Origin: Acorus gramineus
Lineage: Eukaryota; Streptophyta; Magnoliopsida; Acorales; Acoraceae
Direction of reading: 5' to 3'
DNA length: 64,000 nt
Assembly: GCA_030737835.1 (NCBI GenBank)
Contig: CM060855.1
Span: forward strand, 15,195,438 to 15,259,437
Made by a program: the position numbers and the translations under genes. The notes beneath the pieces are model-generated. The model searched no databases and was not told the origin of the DNA. It was given only the letters and a program-made list of their open reading frames with translations. Shown here in pieces: positions 12,594 through 23,360 of the stretch. Each line of letters opens with the position of its first letter. The first letter of the stretch is position 1.

Positions 12594-13420
12594 CACTTTC
12601 CAATGCTCCCAACGAGGCGCACTCCGAGAGCAGGAGCATCACCATCCTGTTCGACCTCATGTCCTCCTCCATCTAACCTGGTTCATGAGGTAGTACAACA
12701 TGAATGATGCGTGCCCGACCGAATCAAGCCGGGCCTTCCCTTCCACGCTGCAGAGCAGGCGCATGACGTCCAGGTTGTGAAGCAACCGCGGGAGCTCTCT
12801 CAGGAATATTTGTAGGCACGCGGCGAACAACAAATGCGCGGTCTCGTCCAACCAGTACTCGACGAATGCGATCGCGTCTTTGATGGTGGTGACGAGAGAC
12901 GCCAATCGCTCGTCGCACGCACATTTCAGGCATTCGCAGTAGAACCGGTCCGCGAAGGGGAGGAGCTCTAAAAGGGTGTCCACGGAGAAGGAATTGATGG
13001 AGCCCGTCCGACTGAATGACTCGATCGGTCGCATTGTGTTGATGGAGATGCCAATTTGGGTGAAATCGACTGTCTCCCGCCACGACTCCGGGAACCCGCC
13101 AAAAAGCATCGTCTTTATAGGTTTGGAGAGGGAGGAGAATAGGAGATGTTGGCGTGCACGCAATTCACCTCCCCGGACCTGACGCGGAAGACAACGTCGC
13201 CGGGGATTGGTTCAGAGTCTCTGTCGAATGCGACGATTGGGTCGTCGTTTCGGCAGCACAGGCAGGGGCCGAGTGGGTTGGGTCGGGGCCGGGGTGGAGG
13301 GAGGAGTAGGGGAACTCTAGGGGGAGGCCGGGGCAGTCGGAGGAGGAGGAGGGTCGCAGCGCTTGAGGCGGAGAGGACGAGCTTGTCGTGTACAGAGGAA
13401 GCGCAGATGCGAGTGGAGCA
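12594..13420 (-). pseudogene. ETO1/EOL-like BTB protein fragment captured by the Pack-MULE
   Basis: The minus strand encodes the BTB region of the ETHYLENE OVERPRODUCER 1 family, which are CUL3 adaptors that send type-2 ACC synthases for degradation. Matches in order: VHDKLVLSA (about 13400-13370), DVVFRVRSGEVNCVHA, then SKPIKTMLFGGFPESWRET, GISINTMRPIESFSRT, LLELLPFADRFYCE, AACLQIFLRELPRLLHN and SVGHASFMLYYL. After about 12675 the match goes on in another frame as MEEDMRSNRMVMLLL. There are frame changes near 13150 and near 12670; the longest open frame (12657-13163) codes for 168 aa. The TPR part of the family, several hundred residues, is absent. It is much richer in GC than the DNA around it. 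Probably dead, though a short BTB peptide or an antisense RNA cannot be ruled out. Confidence 0.88.
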
Positions 13421-14573
13421 GAGGGCGATTAATGATCTCAAATGTCTCGAAGGAGATGATCTCAAGAAGAAGATATTTGAGAAAGAAATTTCATTGTGTT
13501 AAAGTGAGTGAATGAGAGGGTATTTTAGTAATGTTATATGTGTGGTTAATGTTAACCATGTGTTTGGTTACTTGGTGTTTGGGTAGAGGCTTATTCAACA
13601 ATTTATTAAAAACACAGGGACCTGTAAGATTTTTGAGTTTTACAAGGGCTTTTTGTGATTTTACAAAGATTTTAGGGACCTGTAACCTATGACGATTTTT
13701 CTCATAAAATTAATTTTAAACAAAGACATTCATAGAAATCTTTCATAACATTTTAAAGAATCATCCATTCATGTGTTCATTCCTGGATATGTCAAATTTT
13801 TTAATTTCACAGGATTTATCTGAACTAGATTATTGAAAAAGAGAACTTCTCATTCTCAACTAGAATTATCAAACTGACTCTTAATAGTATACATATGATG
13901 CATAATAAAGGTTAATCTATAAAATACAAGAAATGGATAACAATGTATGAGTGAACAACATATACAAAGTGTATAATTGTGTGTAAAAAGTATTTCACGG
14001 GGTAAGCGATAAAAAGGGAGATGGAAGAACTTAGAAAAAATATAATCACTGCTGAAGGGTGTTTTCATATACTAAAAAGTTTGAGGGACCTTAACAAGAT
14101 AAAAAGTTTTTTTTTAAATATTTAAATTTATTTTCCTAAGAATTTTTGTTATGATTCAATAAATATATCCATATTAAACTCAGATACTCAACTGTTATTG
14201 TTTGTTTACCATAAAAAAAGTATTTTTACACGATTTTTATTTCAACCCACTTCCAGCCATATATGCGTCGATAGAAAATTATAAAAGCATATACTCACTG
14301 TAGCGAGGTTTATGTTTCGATAATTTTTTTTTACATTATCTATAAATGCATTCATACAATTCATTAAAGTACATGCTTCATTTTTTAAAAAACATGTACC
14401 TCATTAGATGAGTTATACTATTTTTAAAAAAATTTAAAATACTTGTATGCTGGATTTAATGCTAGAAAAAAAAGTAAATGCAACATTATCCAAAAAAATA
14501 TATATATATACTTAAGAAAGGGCTTGAGCCCCACCTTTGTCATGCATTACATGGCTCGGCCCCTGTGCTTAGT

Positions 14574-15881
14574 GACTCCAAATTTTTATTTTTTCAGAAA
14601 ATTACATGCAATATTGTATATGATTTTATGTACAATCTACACATGTTAACACTCTTTGATGGAAAAAAAGGTATAATAATGTAATAAAATATCATAAAAT
14701 TTTAATTTTTTTTAAAAAAATCACACTTACATTGACTAAGGAAAAATATCTAAAAAGATCAATGAAGGTTTTTGTTATATGTCATCTTTTAAGAAATCTA
14801 CCTAACATAGTCTTTTTCAACAATCTTTTAATATAAAATATATATTTATATATATTATTTAAAAATTTATAATAAATAATAAGATAAAATACTCCAAAAA
14901 ATCTTCTATAATTTCGTGGTGCTAATTTTTTTCAATGATGATTTCTTGATATGATACCCAAAATTGAAGAAAAACCATTTTCAAATAAAAACTTATATTT
15001 TAATCATTTTAATGTTTATTTATTAGTTGCGCATAGTGTGTGAACCCTTTGAAAGCAATTGGGATGAGAGGTGAGACAGCAAGTAATAAATGACATAATT
15101 GTAATTTAGTTATTTTAGATTAGAAGATTGTTGAAAAAGTTTTTTTTTGGGTAGAATTGTAAAAGACAACTAATTTGGGTATTTGAAAGCATTAGATGAT
15201 TTATTTGAATATTCTCTTATTTAAAAAATTTGCCTTTTCAAAACTTATACTTTTTTTATTTTTTAACCACAAAAGGAACTTGTTTAAGCTTCATTGGAAA
15301 CAAGAATTTATAATTTAGTTATTTGTTCTGGGATTCTTATCCCGTGGAATTAATTAGTCTAGAGTTGAATTGGTGAGAATTTAATTGGTTGGGAATTGGA
15401 ATTCCTCGTAATCCTGCCTGTTTATGCTAGACTTTAATAAATATATTTTTGAGATGCCATGTCCATCCAATATTTCTTTTGATATTCAAATCCAAAAAAA
15501 AAAATGTTTGGAATTAGGAAATGATATATATTCCACTTCCATCAATTCACTGAATCCAAAACCACACCACTTATCTTTCTTTGTTTTTTTTAAAAAAATT
15601 GGATAAACATTAATGTTACACATGGAAATACCAATACTACTTTAAGATAAGAAAAAAAAAATTCAATTTCATTCACATGACATCCTTGGTTTGATAAGGA
15701 TTCAAAAATTTACAGCCATCTCCAAATGGTTTTAAACCATGAGACAAAATAATAAGAGGGAGGACTAAATTTACATGTACAAAAAATTTCAAATATTTGA
15801 AATCAAACAAAACAACAAAAATGATGAGATGAGTATAATATATTATGATATGAATTTAAGCTAAAAAGTAAAAAACTATGA
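14574..15881. other. AT-rich downstream flank of the first membrane-protein gene
   Basis: No gene seen. From about 15640 onward the sequence resembles 23120 onward (GATAAGGATTCA, CAAATGGTTTT, TCATGTACAAA-like words in the same order), marking the 3' part of the segmental duplication, probably the 3' untranslated region of the gene that ends at 15882. Confidence 0.45.
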
Positions 15882-17010
15882 TTATTGACAATTAATAAGT
15901 CTTGAATGTCTCCTTCTATATTCTTTGTTGTTTGAGGATGGCTCCACCACATCCTTTGCAAACCTCACTCTCTTCCTTTTCATTCTACATTTTTCAGTGC
16001 CTAAAACATAAGCCAAATATTTTAACTCAAAAAAAAAAAAAAAACATAAGCCAAATATGAAAAAGAAAAAACACAAGATTCTTGAAAAAACATAAATTAA
16101 ATTTGAATTAGAATATAAAATAACAATTTTATTCACAAAGATTTTTTTTTTTTTACACAAAAAATACATGAAGAAGCTAAATTAGAAGAAAAAAAAATTA
16201 AAGCAAATAAAAGCAGTACAATCAAAAGAGACAAAATTAAAAAAACAAAACAAGAATGAAAATGTAGAATGAAAAATCTTTTCATTCTACATTTTTCAGT
16301 GCCTAAAACATAAGCCAAATATTTTAACTCAAAAAAAAAAAAAAAAACATAAGCCAAATAAAAAAGAAAAAACACAAGATTCTTGAAAAAACATAAATTA
16401 ATTTTGAATTAGAATATAAAATAACAATTTTATTCACAAAGATTTTTTTTTTTTTTTTTTTTTGCACAAAAAATACATGAAGAAGCTAAATTAGAAGAAA
16501 AAAAAAATTAAGGCAAATAAAAGCAGTACAATCAAAAGAGACAAAATTAAAAAAACAAAACAAGAATGAAAAGGTAAGGATATAAAGCATGACCAGGGAT
16601 CAAAACTAATTAAAGAACAAAAACATATTGATTTTAATAAACCAATACTCACATTGGAAGCAAAACTGAAAGGGGAAATTTTTTACAAAAAACAAATATA
16701 AAATCTTCAAAAAAAAATTCAAAACAAATCAAATTATCAGACCCAATGAACCAAAAAATCACCCAAAAAAACCCAAACGTGAATACAGATCAAAAACAAA
16801 AATTAAAATGGGTTACCCAAATAAAAAAAAAAAACAGCAAACCAAGATAAAAAAAAAAATTAAAAAAAGAAAGAAAAACATACCGAGCTCAGATTGAACT
16901 TTCTTCATGAAATCCGAAACGAGACGCTTATGAACTTGAAGAGCAACCAATGCTACGAATCCCGAAACCCCCATCACCGCCATTAATCCCACCCCACCCG
17001 AGCTTTCCAT
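15882..17010 (-). CDS. short single-pass membrane protein, copy A, two exons
   Basis: Exon 1 is 17010-16884 and exon 2 is 16000-15882, joined at a GT-AG intron in phase 1, giving 81 aa. Residues about 7-26 (VGLMAVMGVSGFVALVALQV) form one hydrophobic segment, followed by HKRLVSDFMKKVQSEL and a very basic tail with RKRVRFAKDVVEPSSNN and KEYRRRHSR. The two-exon structure, the first exon and the basic tail are kept in copy B (23361-25491), which argues that this is a true gene. I do not recognise a named domain and give no function; a basic cytosolic tail behind a short anchor is what can be seen. The leader upstream holds a (CT)n run near 17011-17032. The intron contains a tandem duplication that copies the start of exon 2. 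Confidence 0.8.
15976..16569. repeat. tandem duplication of about 297 bp including the 5' end of exon 2
   Basis: The block 15976-16272 recurs at 16276-16569 with few changes, mostly in poly-A and poly-T length. The copied part includes the acceptor and the first codons of exon 2 of copy A, so the intron now has a decoy acceptor near 16297-16300. Reading through from it gives GTEKCRMKR and then a different frame that soon leaves the family sequence. Confidence 0.85.
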
Positions 17011-17305
17011 CTCTTTCTGTCTCTCTCTCTCTAATGGAGAATTCTTTGATTTTTTGGAGAATTCTTTGATTTTTCAGACCCAGATCAAGAAAACCATACA
17101 AATTGAACCTCCCAAACCCAATGTCAAGACAGGTACAGAAATAAAAACAACGGAGAAAACGAAGGCCCGATGTTCTGTTTCATTGGCTTTTATTATTTGG
17201 TTCTGTTTAGGAAATATTAAAAAATTATTAAAACAATGGGGGTGTTGCACCTGTACCCTTCACAAATATCTTATCAATTGTTATACCATTAAAAAAATAT
17301 TCTAC

Positions 17306-18092
17306 TTTTGAGGTTAGTTTGGCAAAGGGGATAAGGATAATTATTAGGATAAGTGAGTGAAAGAACAGCTTATTTGGTATAAAAAATAATCGGGATAAAC
17401 TACGGACAATTGTTCTAATTTTGAAATAAAAATAAGGATATTTTATTTGACCTTTTGTCTTAATTTTGACAAATATAAATATGAATAAATTTGATGGATT
17501 TTTTATCCTTTACAATTGGGACAGCTTATCCTCAAAACCTTAACCCATTGTCAAACTAGCCCTTAAAGTTAGTTTGGCAAGAGGTTAAGGTTTTGAGAAT
17601 AAGTTGTTCTGATTTTAAAGGTTAAAACGTCCACTAATTTTGTTTTCTCTATTATTTTTTAATTCAAAATTGGGGCAAATGTATGCATTTTTATCCTATT
17701 ATTTTTTATACAAAATGGGAGTAAGCTCTCCACTCACTCACTTATCCCATAATTATCCATTATCCCATCACTTATCCCTTTTCCAAATCAACCCATTTAG
17801 TTTTGCAAGGAATTAAGGTTTTGAGGGTAAGTTGTCATAAATTTAACGAATAACAAATCTATCAATTTTGTCCATATTCATATTTATTAAAATTGAAAAA
17901 AAAAATGAAGATAAATGCTGTTACAATCTTTAGGTGGAACAAATATCTCCATTTTCATTTTAAAATTTGAACAACTATTCGTAGTTTATCCTGATTTTTT
18001 TTATACAAAATGGGGATAATTGTTCTCTCACTTACCTATCCCCATAATTATCTTATTCCATCATTTATCCTCTTGCCAAACCAACCCTTACA
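17306..18092. mobile_element. three MITEs of one family joined end to end
   Basis: Three units of about 250 bp lie at roughly 17306-17562, 17563-17795 and 17797-18092. Each is bounded by GTTAGTTTGGCAA-like ends (TAGTTTTGCAA in the third) and the inverted form TTGCCAAACCAACCC. Inside they share GGATAAG/CTTATCC, TTAAGGTTTTGAG and TACAAAATGGG blocks. Unit 1 is inverted relative to units 2 and 3. The junctions are very short, so the units either inserted into each other's ends or moved as a compound. Superfamily is not certain; no clean target duplication was found. Confidence 0.7.
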
Positions 18093-18104
18093 TCATTATT
18101 TTTT

Positions 18105-18914
18105 GGGAAAACTAATCAGAGGTCCCTGGGGACACCTCTGTAATAATAATAGGTTCCTGGATTTTTCCTTATTTTCTTTAGGTCCCTCAGTTAATGATAG
18201 TGTTATGTTTAGATCCTTCCATTCAATTCCATCCAACCTAATTTTTTTCATTCCTTTTTTACCCACAACTCAATATTTTTTTCCCATTCTCCCACAACAT
18301 TTCCCTTTCTCTCTCAAACAAATAAAAATGTGAGACCACCTCCAACAGCACCCCCCCCCCTCCAACCCCCCACCAGCCGATCTCACCTCCACCAGCGCCC
18401 CCAATTGCGCCCCCCGACCTCCTCCCACCGGTGCCCGACTGCCTCCCGCAACCCCATCACTGCCCACACCCCCTCGTGCTACCCATCCGCGACCCCGTCC
18501 TAGATCTCGCCCTCCCCCCAGCCCCGATCTCGCCCACCGATATCAGTGTACAAACTGCGGATAACAATATACACAGTGAACCACACAGAACCTGTAACAA
18601 GTATAAGAGTGTACACATTGCGGATAACAGTGAACACATTAAAACACACAAAACCTGTAACAGGTATAAGAATGTACACAGTGTAAGATACAGAACCCGT
18701 AGAACATGTAACATGTATAAGAATGTACAGGCTGCGCATAACAGTGTACATTAGAGGGTATAACGGAAAGAATGCACACAAAAAGAAACGGTTGTTGGTG
18801 CTAGGGACCTAGAAAAAATAGCTCAACCACTTCAGGGACCTAAAGAAAATAAGAAAAAGTCCAGGATCTATTGTTATTATAAAAGTGTCTCAGGGACCTC
18901 TAATTAATTTTTCC
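18105..18914. mobile_element. Mutator-like element with about 85-bp terminal inverted repeats
   Basis: The left end (18105-18195) has AGAGGTCCCTGG, AATAATAGGTTCCTGGA and TTATTTTCTTTAGGTCCCT; the right end (18825-18914) carries the same blocks inverted. TTATTTTTT stands at 18096-18104 and again at 18915-18923, a perfect 9-bp target duplication. The 810-bp element has no transposase. Inside is a C-rich segment (18345-18535), possibly captured coding DNA whose origin I cannot name, and the tandem repeat at 18545-18755. Confidence 0.85.
18545..18755. repeat. imperfect tandem repeat, about 63-bp unit, three and a half copies
   Basis: Units start near 18555, 18618 and 18680, with a partial one near 18730. 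The shared core is TGCGGATAACA, then ACACA, AACCTGTAACA and GTATAAGAATGTACAC. On the plus strand it gives a repeated peptide (TCNKYKSVHIADN and TCNRYKNVH), but neighbouring frames are open too, so coding is not implied. Confidence 0.75.
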
Positions 18915-19369
18915 TTATTTTTTTACACTAAATGGAGATAAGATTTTGAGATTATGTATATTTACCACTCCAAGTAAGATCCATCTAAGTATTTCTATTT
19001 ACATCATTATAGTTAAAGAGAAAGATCAAAATACCATTTATTTTATTTTTTATAATTTTATGGATAAAGTACAATAATTAACTTTGTATCATTTAAAATT
19101 TATATTTACTTTTAAATCCATCTTTAAATTGATTTAATAAATATATATCTTAAAATATAAAAAGGCATCGTAGTGATGTTCTCGTAGTATTTTCATTGAA
19201 TAAAAATAATCAAATTATAACAATTATAAATATTCTATTAAAGTTATTTTTATCATGTATGACTATTAGTTAGAGATTTACTCTAGTTAAGTTTAATATC
19301 GATTATAACAAGCTTCAATGATATAAAATTAAATAATAAAAAAACCTAAGACCATTGTTGACCTGATTC

Positions 19370-19790
19370 GTCTCTCCACGGTCTATTCGGGTGTCCAAAA
19401 ATAGAAGGGCGTTTTAGAAAATGATTAGGGACTTATTTGCATAATGTTTAATTATTTGTGTCCTTTTTAGTAATTAACACATATTTCTTTAAATAGATTT
19501 ACGGACAGAAGACCTACGGTCATCCCACACCAACGGCCCCGGTCTTCTAGAAGACGCTCCAACTACCCAGATTGGACAGTACAATGATTTCGACACGTGT
19601 CACCTTGTGATTCGACGTCCGTTTCGGGGAACTCGCTCTCGAGACGTTGCGATCGCGCCACGTGGAATCCACGGTGGTTCAGCCCTAATTCGAAACGTAC
19701 GGGGTCTGGGAACACGTGTTTGACACTCCCGGCTTTGGATAACGTTATCCACGGTTGTTAACTCCTTTGTTTGTGTGGCCATATAAGTTA
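19370..19790. repeat. upstream block of copy A, duplicated at 26085-26375
   Basis: This block lies upstream of copy A, beyond the MITEs. It shares with 26085-26375, in the same order, AACGACCCCGGTCTTCTA-like, TCGACACGTGTC, AACACGTGTT and GACACTCCCGNCTTTGGATAAC. The shared words include several ACGTG cores (G-box or ABRE type). It is more balanced in base composition than its surroundings and better preserved than the DNA between it and the gene, so it could be a distal promoter or the remains of an unrecognised exon or RNA gene. Confidence 0.6.
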
Positions 19791-20017
19791 TTTTAGGATA
19801 GAAAATTATTGGTTTTTTTTTTTATAATATCGGAGGGACCTTATGACTGATCTTACGATCAAACTGGGAAGACCACCTCCGTCTGTTTGCTCCACTCCCA
19901 CGAAAAATTCTTTTGAATAATCGTTAATAAACAGTTGTGTAAATCAACGCCAAGACTTGAACGCATATCTATCCTTAACATAGGTAACTAGGTAAGCCTA
20001 GGACGATTATGATTTTT

Positions 20018-20740
20018 TTTTTTTGTATATATACCCTTGTTAAATCTCAATTTTGTCATTATACCCCTTTAAAATGGTTCATCCAAAAATACTCCTGAAA
20101 ACTTCATAAGTTTCGAATTCATACCCCTCTGTTACACAATGTTAATGTCCTGTACCCCATCCTTGTTAATTGGTTAACCATGGAGCGTGCAATTATGAAA
20201 TACCCTTTTTTAATCCTTCTAAAATCCAAATCCTATACAAAACCCTAAAATTTCTCTCTCTTTCATCCCCTCTTCAATCTGTTGAAGCCCTTTCTTCGAG
20301 CAACTCAAATCAGTCATCTTCGTCCCCTCTTCAATCTGTCGAAAGCCCCTCTTCGAGAAACCCGAATCACAAATCCCTAACCAAGAGGGGCTCATGATGC
20401 TTGAGATGAAGAGATGATGATGTTTGAGATGAACTCATCTTAGAATGAGCATTTTGGGTTTTGAATGGGGTCCGGGGGAAAGAAGATTGGGTGGGAGGTT
20501 GAAAAAAAAGATGAAATCAATTTGGGGGTGAGAAATGTGAGATTTTCGACATGGGAGGTTGAAAAAGAAGATGAAACTAAGGTTAATTTGATCTTTTCAG
20601 TCATTTTTAACAGTGCTAACGACCTTTTGATGGTGAAAATTCACAACTTAAGGGTATTTTAGGGGTATTTTTGAATGGACCATGTAAAGTGGGGTATTTT
20701 GACAAAATTGATATTTAATAGGGATATATATGCAAAAAAA
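20018..20740. mobile_element. Mutator-like MITE with about 80-bp terminal inverted repeats
   Basis: The left arm (20022-20100) has TTGTATATATACCCTTGTTA, then TCAATTTTGTCA and ATGGTTCATCCAAAAATAC; the right arm (20665-20740) has these inverted. The inside has a small open frame (20170-20397, 75 aa, Ser/Gln/Asn-rich: LQSVEALSSSNSNQSSS) with no family I know. The arms resemble those of the element at 21061-21955 (CCCTGTTAAAT, TCAATTTGATCAAAATACCC), so both belong to one group. The ends are blurred by poly-T and poly-A. Confidence 0.75.
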
Positions 20741-21060
20741 TAAAAAATTATTTTACGTTTAATTATATTTTTAGTTATTTAAGATAGAAAAAACATAATG
20801 GTAAAATTTTTGTTGTTAGATTGAATTGGGAAAAGGTTGCGGATAAAAATGTAAATAAAATTTGGAAGGTGATCTATAAAAATTAAAAATGATTTTACAC
20901 TTTGAGCATCTTATTTTTTGAAATTGGATGACAGTCGAGTTTGACATATGTCCGCCCTTATAGAAGTGAAACATTGGGTAAAATAACATAATTTTTATAG
21001 AAGACTGACCTATAATACCAATATCCATTATGTATTAATATACTATCACGTAATTATAAT

Positions 21061-21955
21061 GGTGTTTTGTAAATATATCCCTGTTAAATTTTAATTTTAT
21101 CAAAATACCCTTGCAAAAACTCACAGTGCTAAAATACCCTTCAAAAACTTTATATAAGTGAGTGCAATCGTACCCTTGTGGTCAAATTCCGTTTGGTATG
21201 GTTAATATTTTACGTTTTCATTATGTTATAGGCGTTGAAATGACCATTGTACCCTTTGGCTATTCGAAGTGTGTTTTTTTTTTGTTTTTTTGTGTATATA
21301 CCCCTCTTAAAATCCATATTTGCATAATTGCCCCTTTTATTTTCAGTATTACATAAATGCCCCTAAAATTTTAATATATCGTGCAAATTTGCCCCTGAGG
21401 TTAGTGTTCATGAGAATTGATTAGAATATCTCCTTTAGCTATCGTTAATCACATGTAAATAGTCCAAAACACCCTTCCCACGCATTGTTTGGATGGTCGA
21501 ACCCTAGTTCTTTCTTCCTCCTTCAACCTTATCTTTTTCTTCTTCACGCAGGGTGGAATAGGGCGTGTGATTTAAATGAGGTTAAGAATGTAATGATGGT
21601 TCGGTCTGCGTTCCTAACAATGATTGACGGAGGGCAAATTTGCACAATTTATTAAAATTTCAAGGGTATTTTTTGTAATGGTAGAATTAATAGGGGTAAT
21701 TAAAAAAATATGGGTTTTAAGAGGGGTATTTATGCAAAAGAGTTTTTTTTTTTAAATTAGTGAGGGGATTTAGGTCAATGTACATGTGGAGTTAGAATTT
21801 TTAACCATAGTTAATCCAGAGTTCTTCACGGCGTGTGGTATAGGGGTACAGTTGCACTCACTTAATGTTTTTGAGGGATATTTTTGCACTGTGGGTTTTT
21901 GCAAGGGTATTTTGATCAAATTGAAATTTAACAGGGGTATATATGCAAAAATCCC
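21061..21955. mobile_element. Mutator-like element with perfect 9-bp target duplication, itself split by a second one
   Basis: Arms of about 140 bp (21061-21205 and, inverted, 21815-21955) share TATCCCTGTTAAATTT, ATCAAAATACCCTTGCAAAA, CACAGTGC and AAGTGAGTGCAA. TAATTATAA stands at 21052-21060 and at 21956-21964, a perfect 9-bp target duplication. No coding content. Another element of similar type is inserted between the arms. Confidence 0.88.
21283..21745. mobile_element. inner Mutator-like MITE nested in 21061-21955
   Basis: The left arm (about 21285-21405) has TACCCCTCTTAAAATCCATA, then TGCCCCT and AAAATTTTAATATATCGTGC; the right arm (about 21625-21740) carries the same blocks inverted. 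Edges fall in poly-T, so the target duplication cannot be told from the run itself. The 220 bp between the arms show no domain. Confidence 0.75.
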
Positions 21956-21964
21956 TAATTATAA

Positions 21965-23360
21965 CTGCACATTTCTTGCAAAAAAAAAAAAAAAAATTCT
22001 GAGTTTTGTTCACTTTTATTTCTTCATATTACATGTTGTGCACAAATAGAATATCTGAATATAGACCGCAGAATGTTTTTTGGGGTGGGGAATTACAGAA
22101 TCTATAAAATATACATGATTTATTTTAATTTTAATTTAATAAGTGAAACGTCACGTTTTATTGAATGAATGAAGATATAAAAAAAGTAGTCGAAACGTGC
22201 ACGGTTACATCACATGAGTGGAAACGGCAGGGCTTATAATAAACTGTCAAATTTCTTTGTTAATGCTAAATGAAATTAAAACATGATATCTTTGTTATAT
22301 ATACACTTCTTTTGCAATTTTCATGTGTTTTTGGACCGAGGGGAACTTCTCCTGAATCAGTCTCTAAATTTTTCAGTATTAAAATAATTAAAGCTTGCAC
22401 ATAAACACAACCTACAAAGATCAGGTAACAGTGGAATTTTTTTCTTTAAAGATAAAATTTTATTTTTTAAAGTACAAAAAGAAAGCCATCCTTTAATAGT
22501 TTGTTCATTTGCATCATGAATTTTGATCCCATGGAATTAACAAACAAAATAAAAAGACAAAAATTAACACGTATTTTTTAAGTCTGAATATTTTTAAGAT
22601 TTGAGATAAAATTTAAATTTTTAACATAAATAGGAATGAGTCTTCTTTCAGTCTTAATTCATCCCTAAAAATTAATCTAATGTTTAAGATTTGAAGTAAA
22701 GTTTAAATTTGAACTGTATTTTTAAAATAAAATATTAATGTATTATAATGTCTTCACGTAGATAATAATTATAGGAGTGTTATTACATGTGCAGAGATAA
22801 TTTTGAATCTCTTTTCACAGCTCCACTTAGTTGTATACATTTTGAAAGCCGTACAATCTTTGTTGTATACATCACTAGAGTGCAAGACATCAACCCAACA
22901 ACACAACATTTTACTTCATCCAATTTTACATTTAATATGCAAATCCTAAAAATTGACTGTGTGATTGAAATTAAAATAAGAAATGTAATCACAGCTCCAT
23001 CAAATTCCCTTATTCCAATACCATCACTTATCCTGTTATTTCATAAGGATTGGATAATCTTCAATATTATCCATGGAAATAAATAATAAAAGCAATCTCG
23101 AAATGTATAAAAGAAGAGTCCTTTAATTCTATTTAAAAAATAGATACCATTACAATTCCAAGAAAAAAAACAATTCTATTCACCTGTTATCCTTTGGTCT
23201 GATAAGGATTCACATAAATTTGAAGACCAGCACCAAATGGTTTTTAAGGAAACACTAAATTATCATGTACAAATTTTTTTAATATATGAAATCAAACAAA
23301 ATAACAAAAAAAAAAAAAATGATGAGATGGGTATTATGTATAAATGATTTTATGTTCAAA
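21965..23360. other. intergenic and 3' flank of copy B
   Basis: No gene recognised from 21965 to about 23100. From about 23120 the sequence follows the downstream flank of copy A (GATAAGGATTCA, CAAATGGTTTTT, TCATGTACAAA), so the segmental duplication begins near here. Confidence 0.45.

Larger units (their letters stand above)
12104..13703. mobile_element. Pack-MULE carrying an ETO1-like gene fragment
   Basis: Terminal inverted repeats of about 85 bp: 12104-12190 and, inverted, 13615-13703. They share blocks such as GAGAAAAATC, TGTAAAATCACA and AAAACTCAAAAATC. Directly outside, ATAAAATTA stands at 12095-12103 and again at 13704-13712, a perfect 9-bp target duplication typical of Mutator-like elements. 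The 1.6-kb body has no transposase. It holds about 0.8 kb of GC-rich host coding sequence (see the ETO1-like entry) and a Tourist MITE. This is the classical build of a Pack-MULE. Confidence 0.92.
12019..14565. mobile_element. hAT-type element split by a Pack-MULE
   Basis: The ends are CAGTGGCCGAGCCATG (12019) and its inverted match, CAGGGGCCGAGCCATG read inward from 14565. This end type is widespread in plant non-autonomous hAT elements. Without the inserted Pack-MULE and one copy of its target site the element would be about 0.94 kb. The candidate 8-bp target duplication is poor (CTTATAGT and TGCTTAGT share only their last 4 bases), so the insertion is old or the end call is off by a few bases. 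No transposase seen. Confidence 0.6.

Noticed and set aside
22787-23086. 99-aa plus-strand open frame
   Set aside because: No domain, no neighbouring exons, composition like the AT-rich surroundings.
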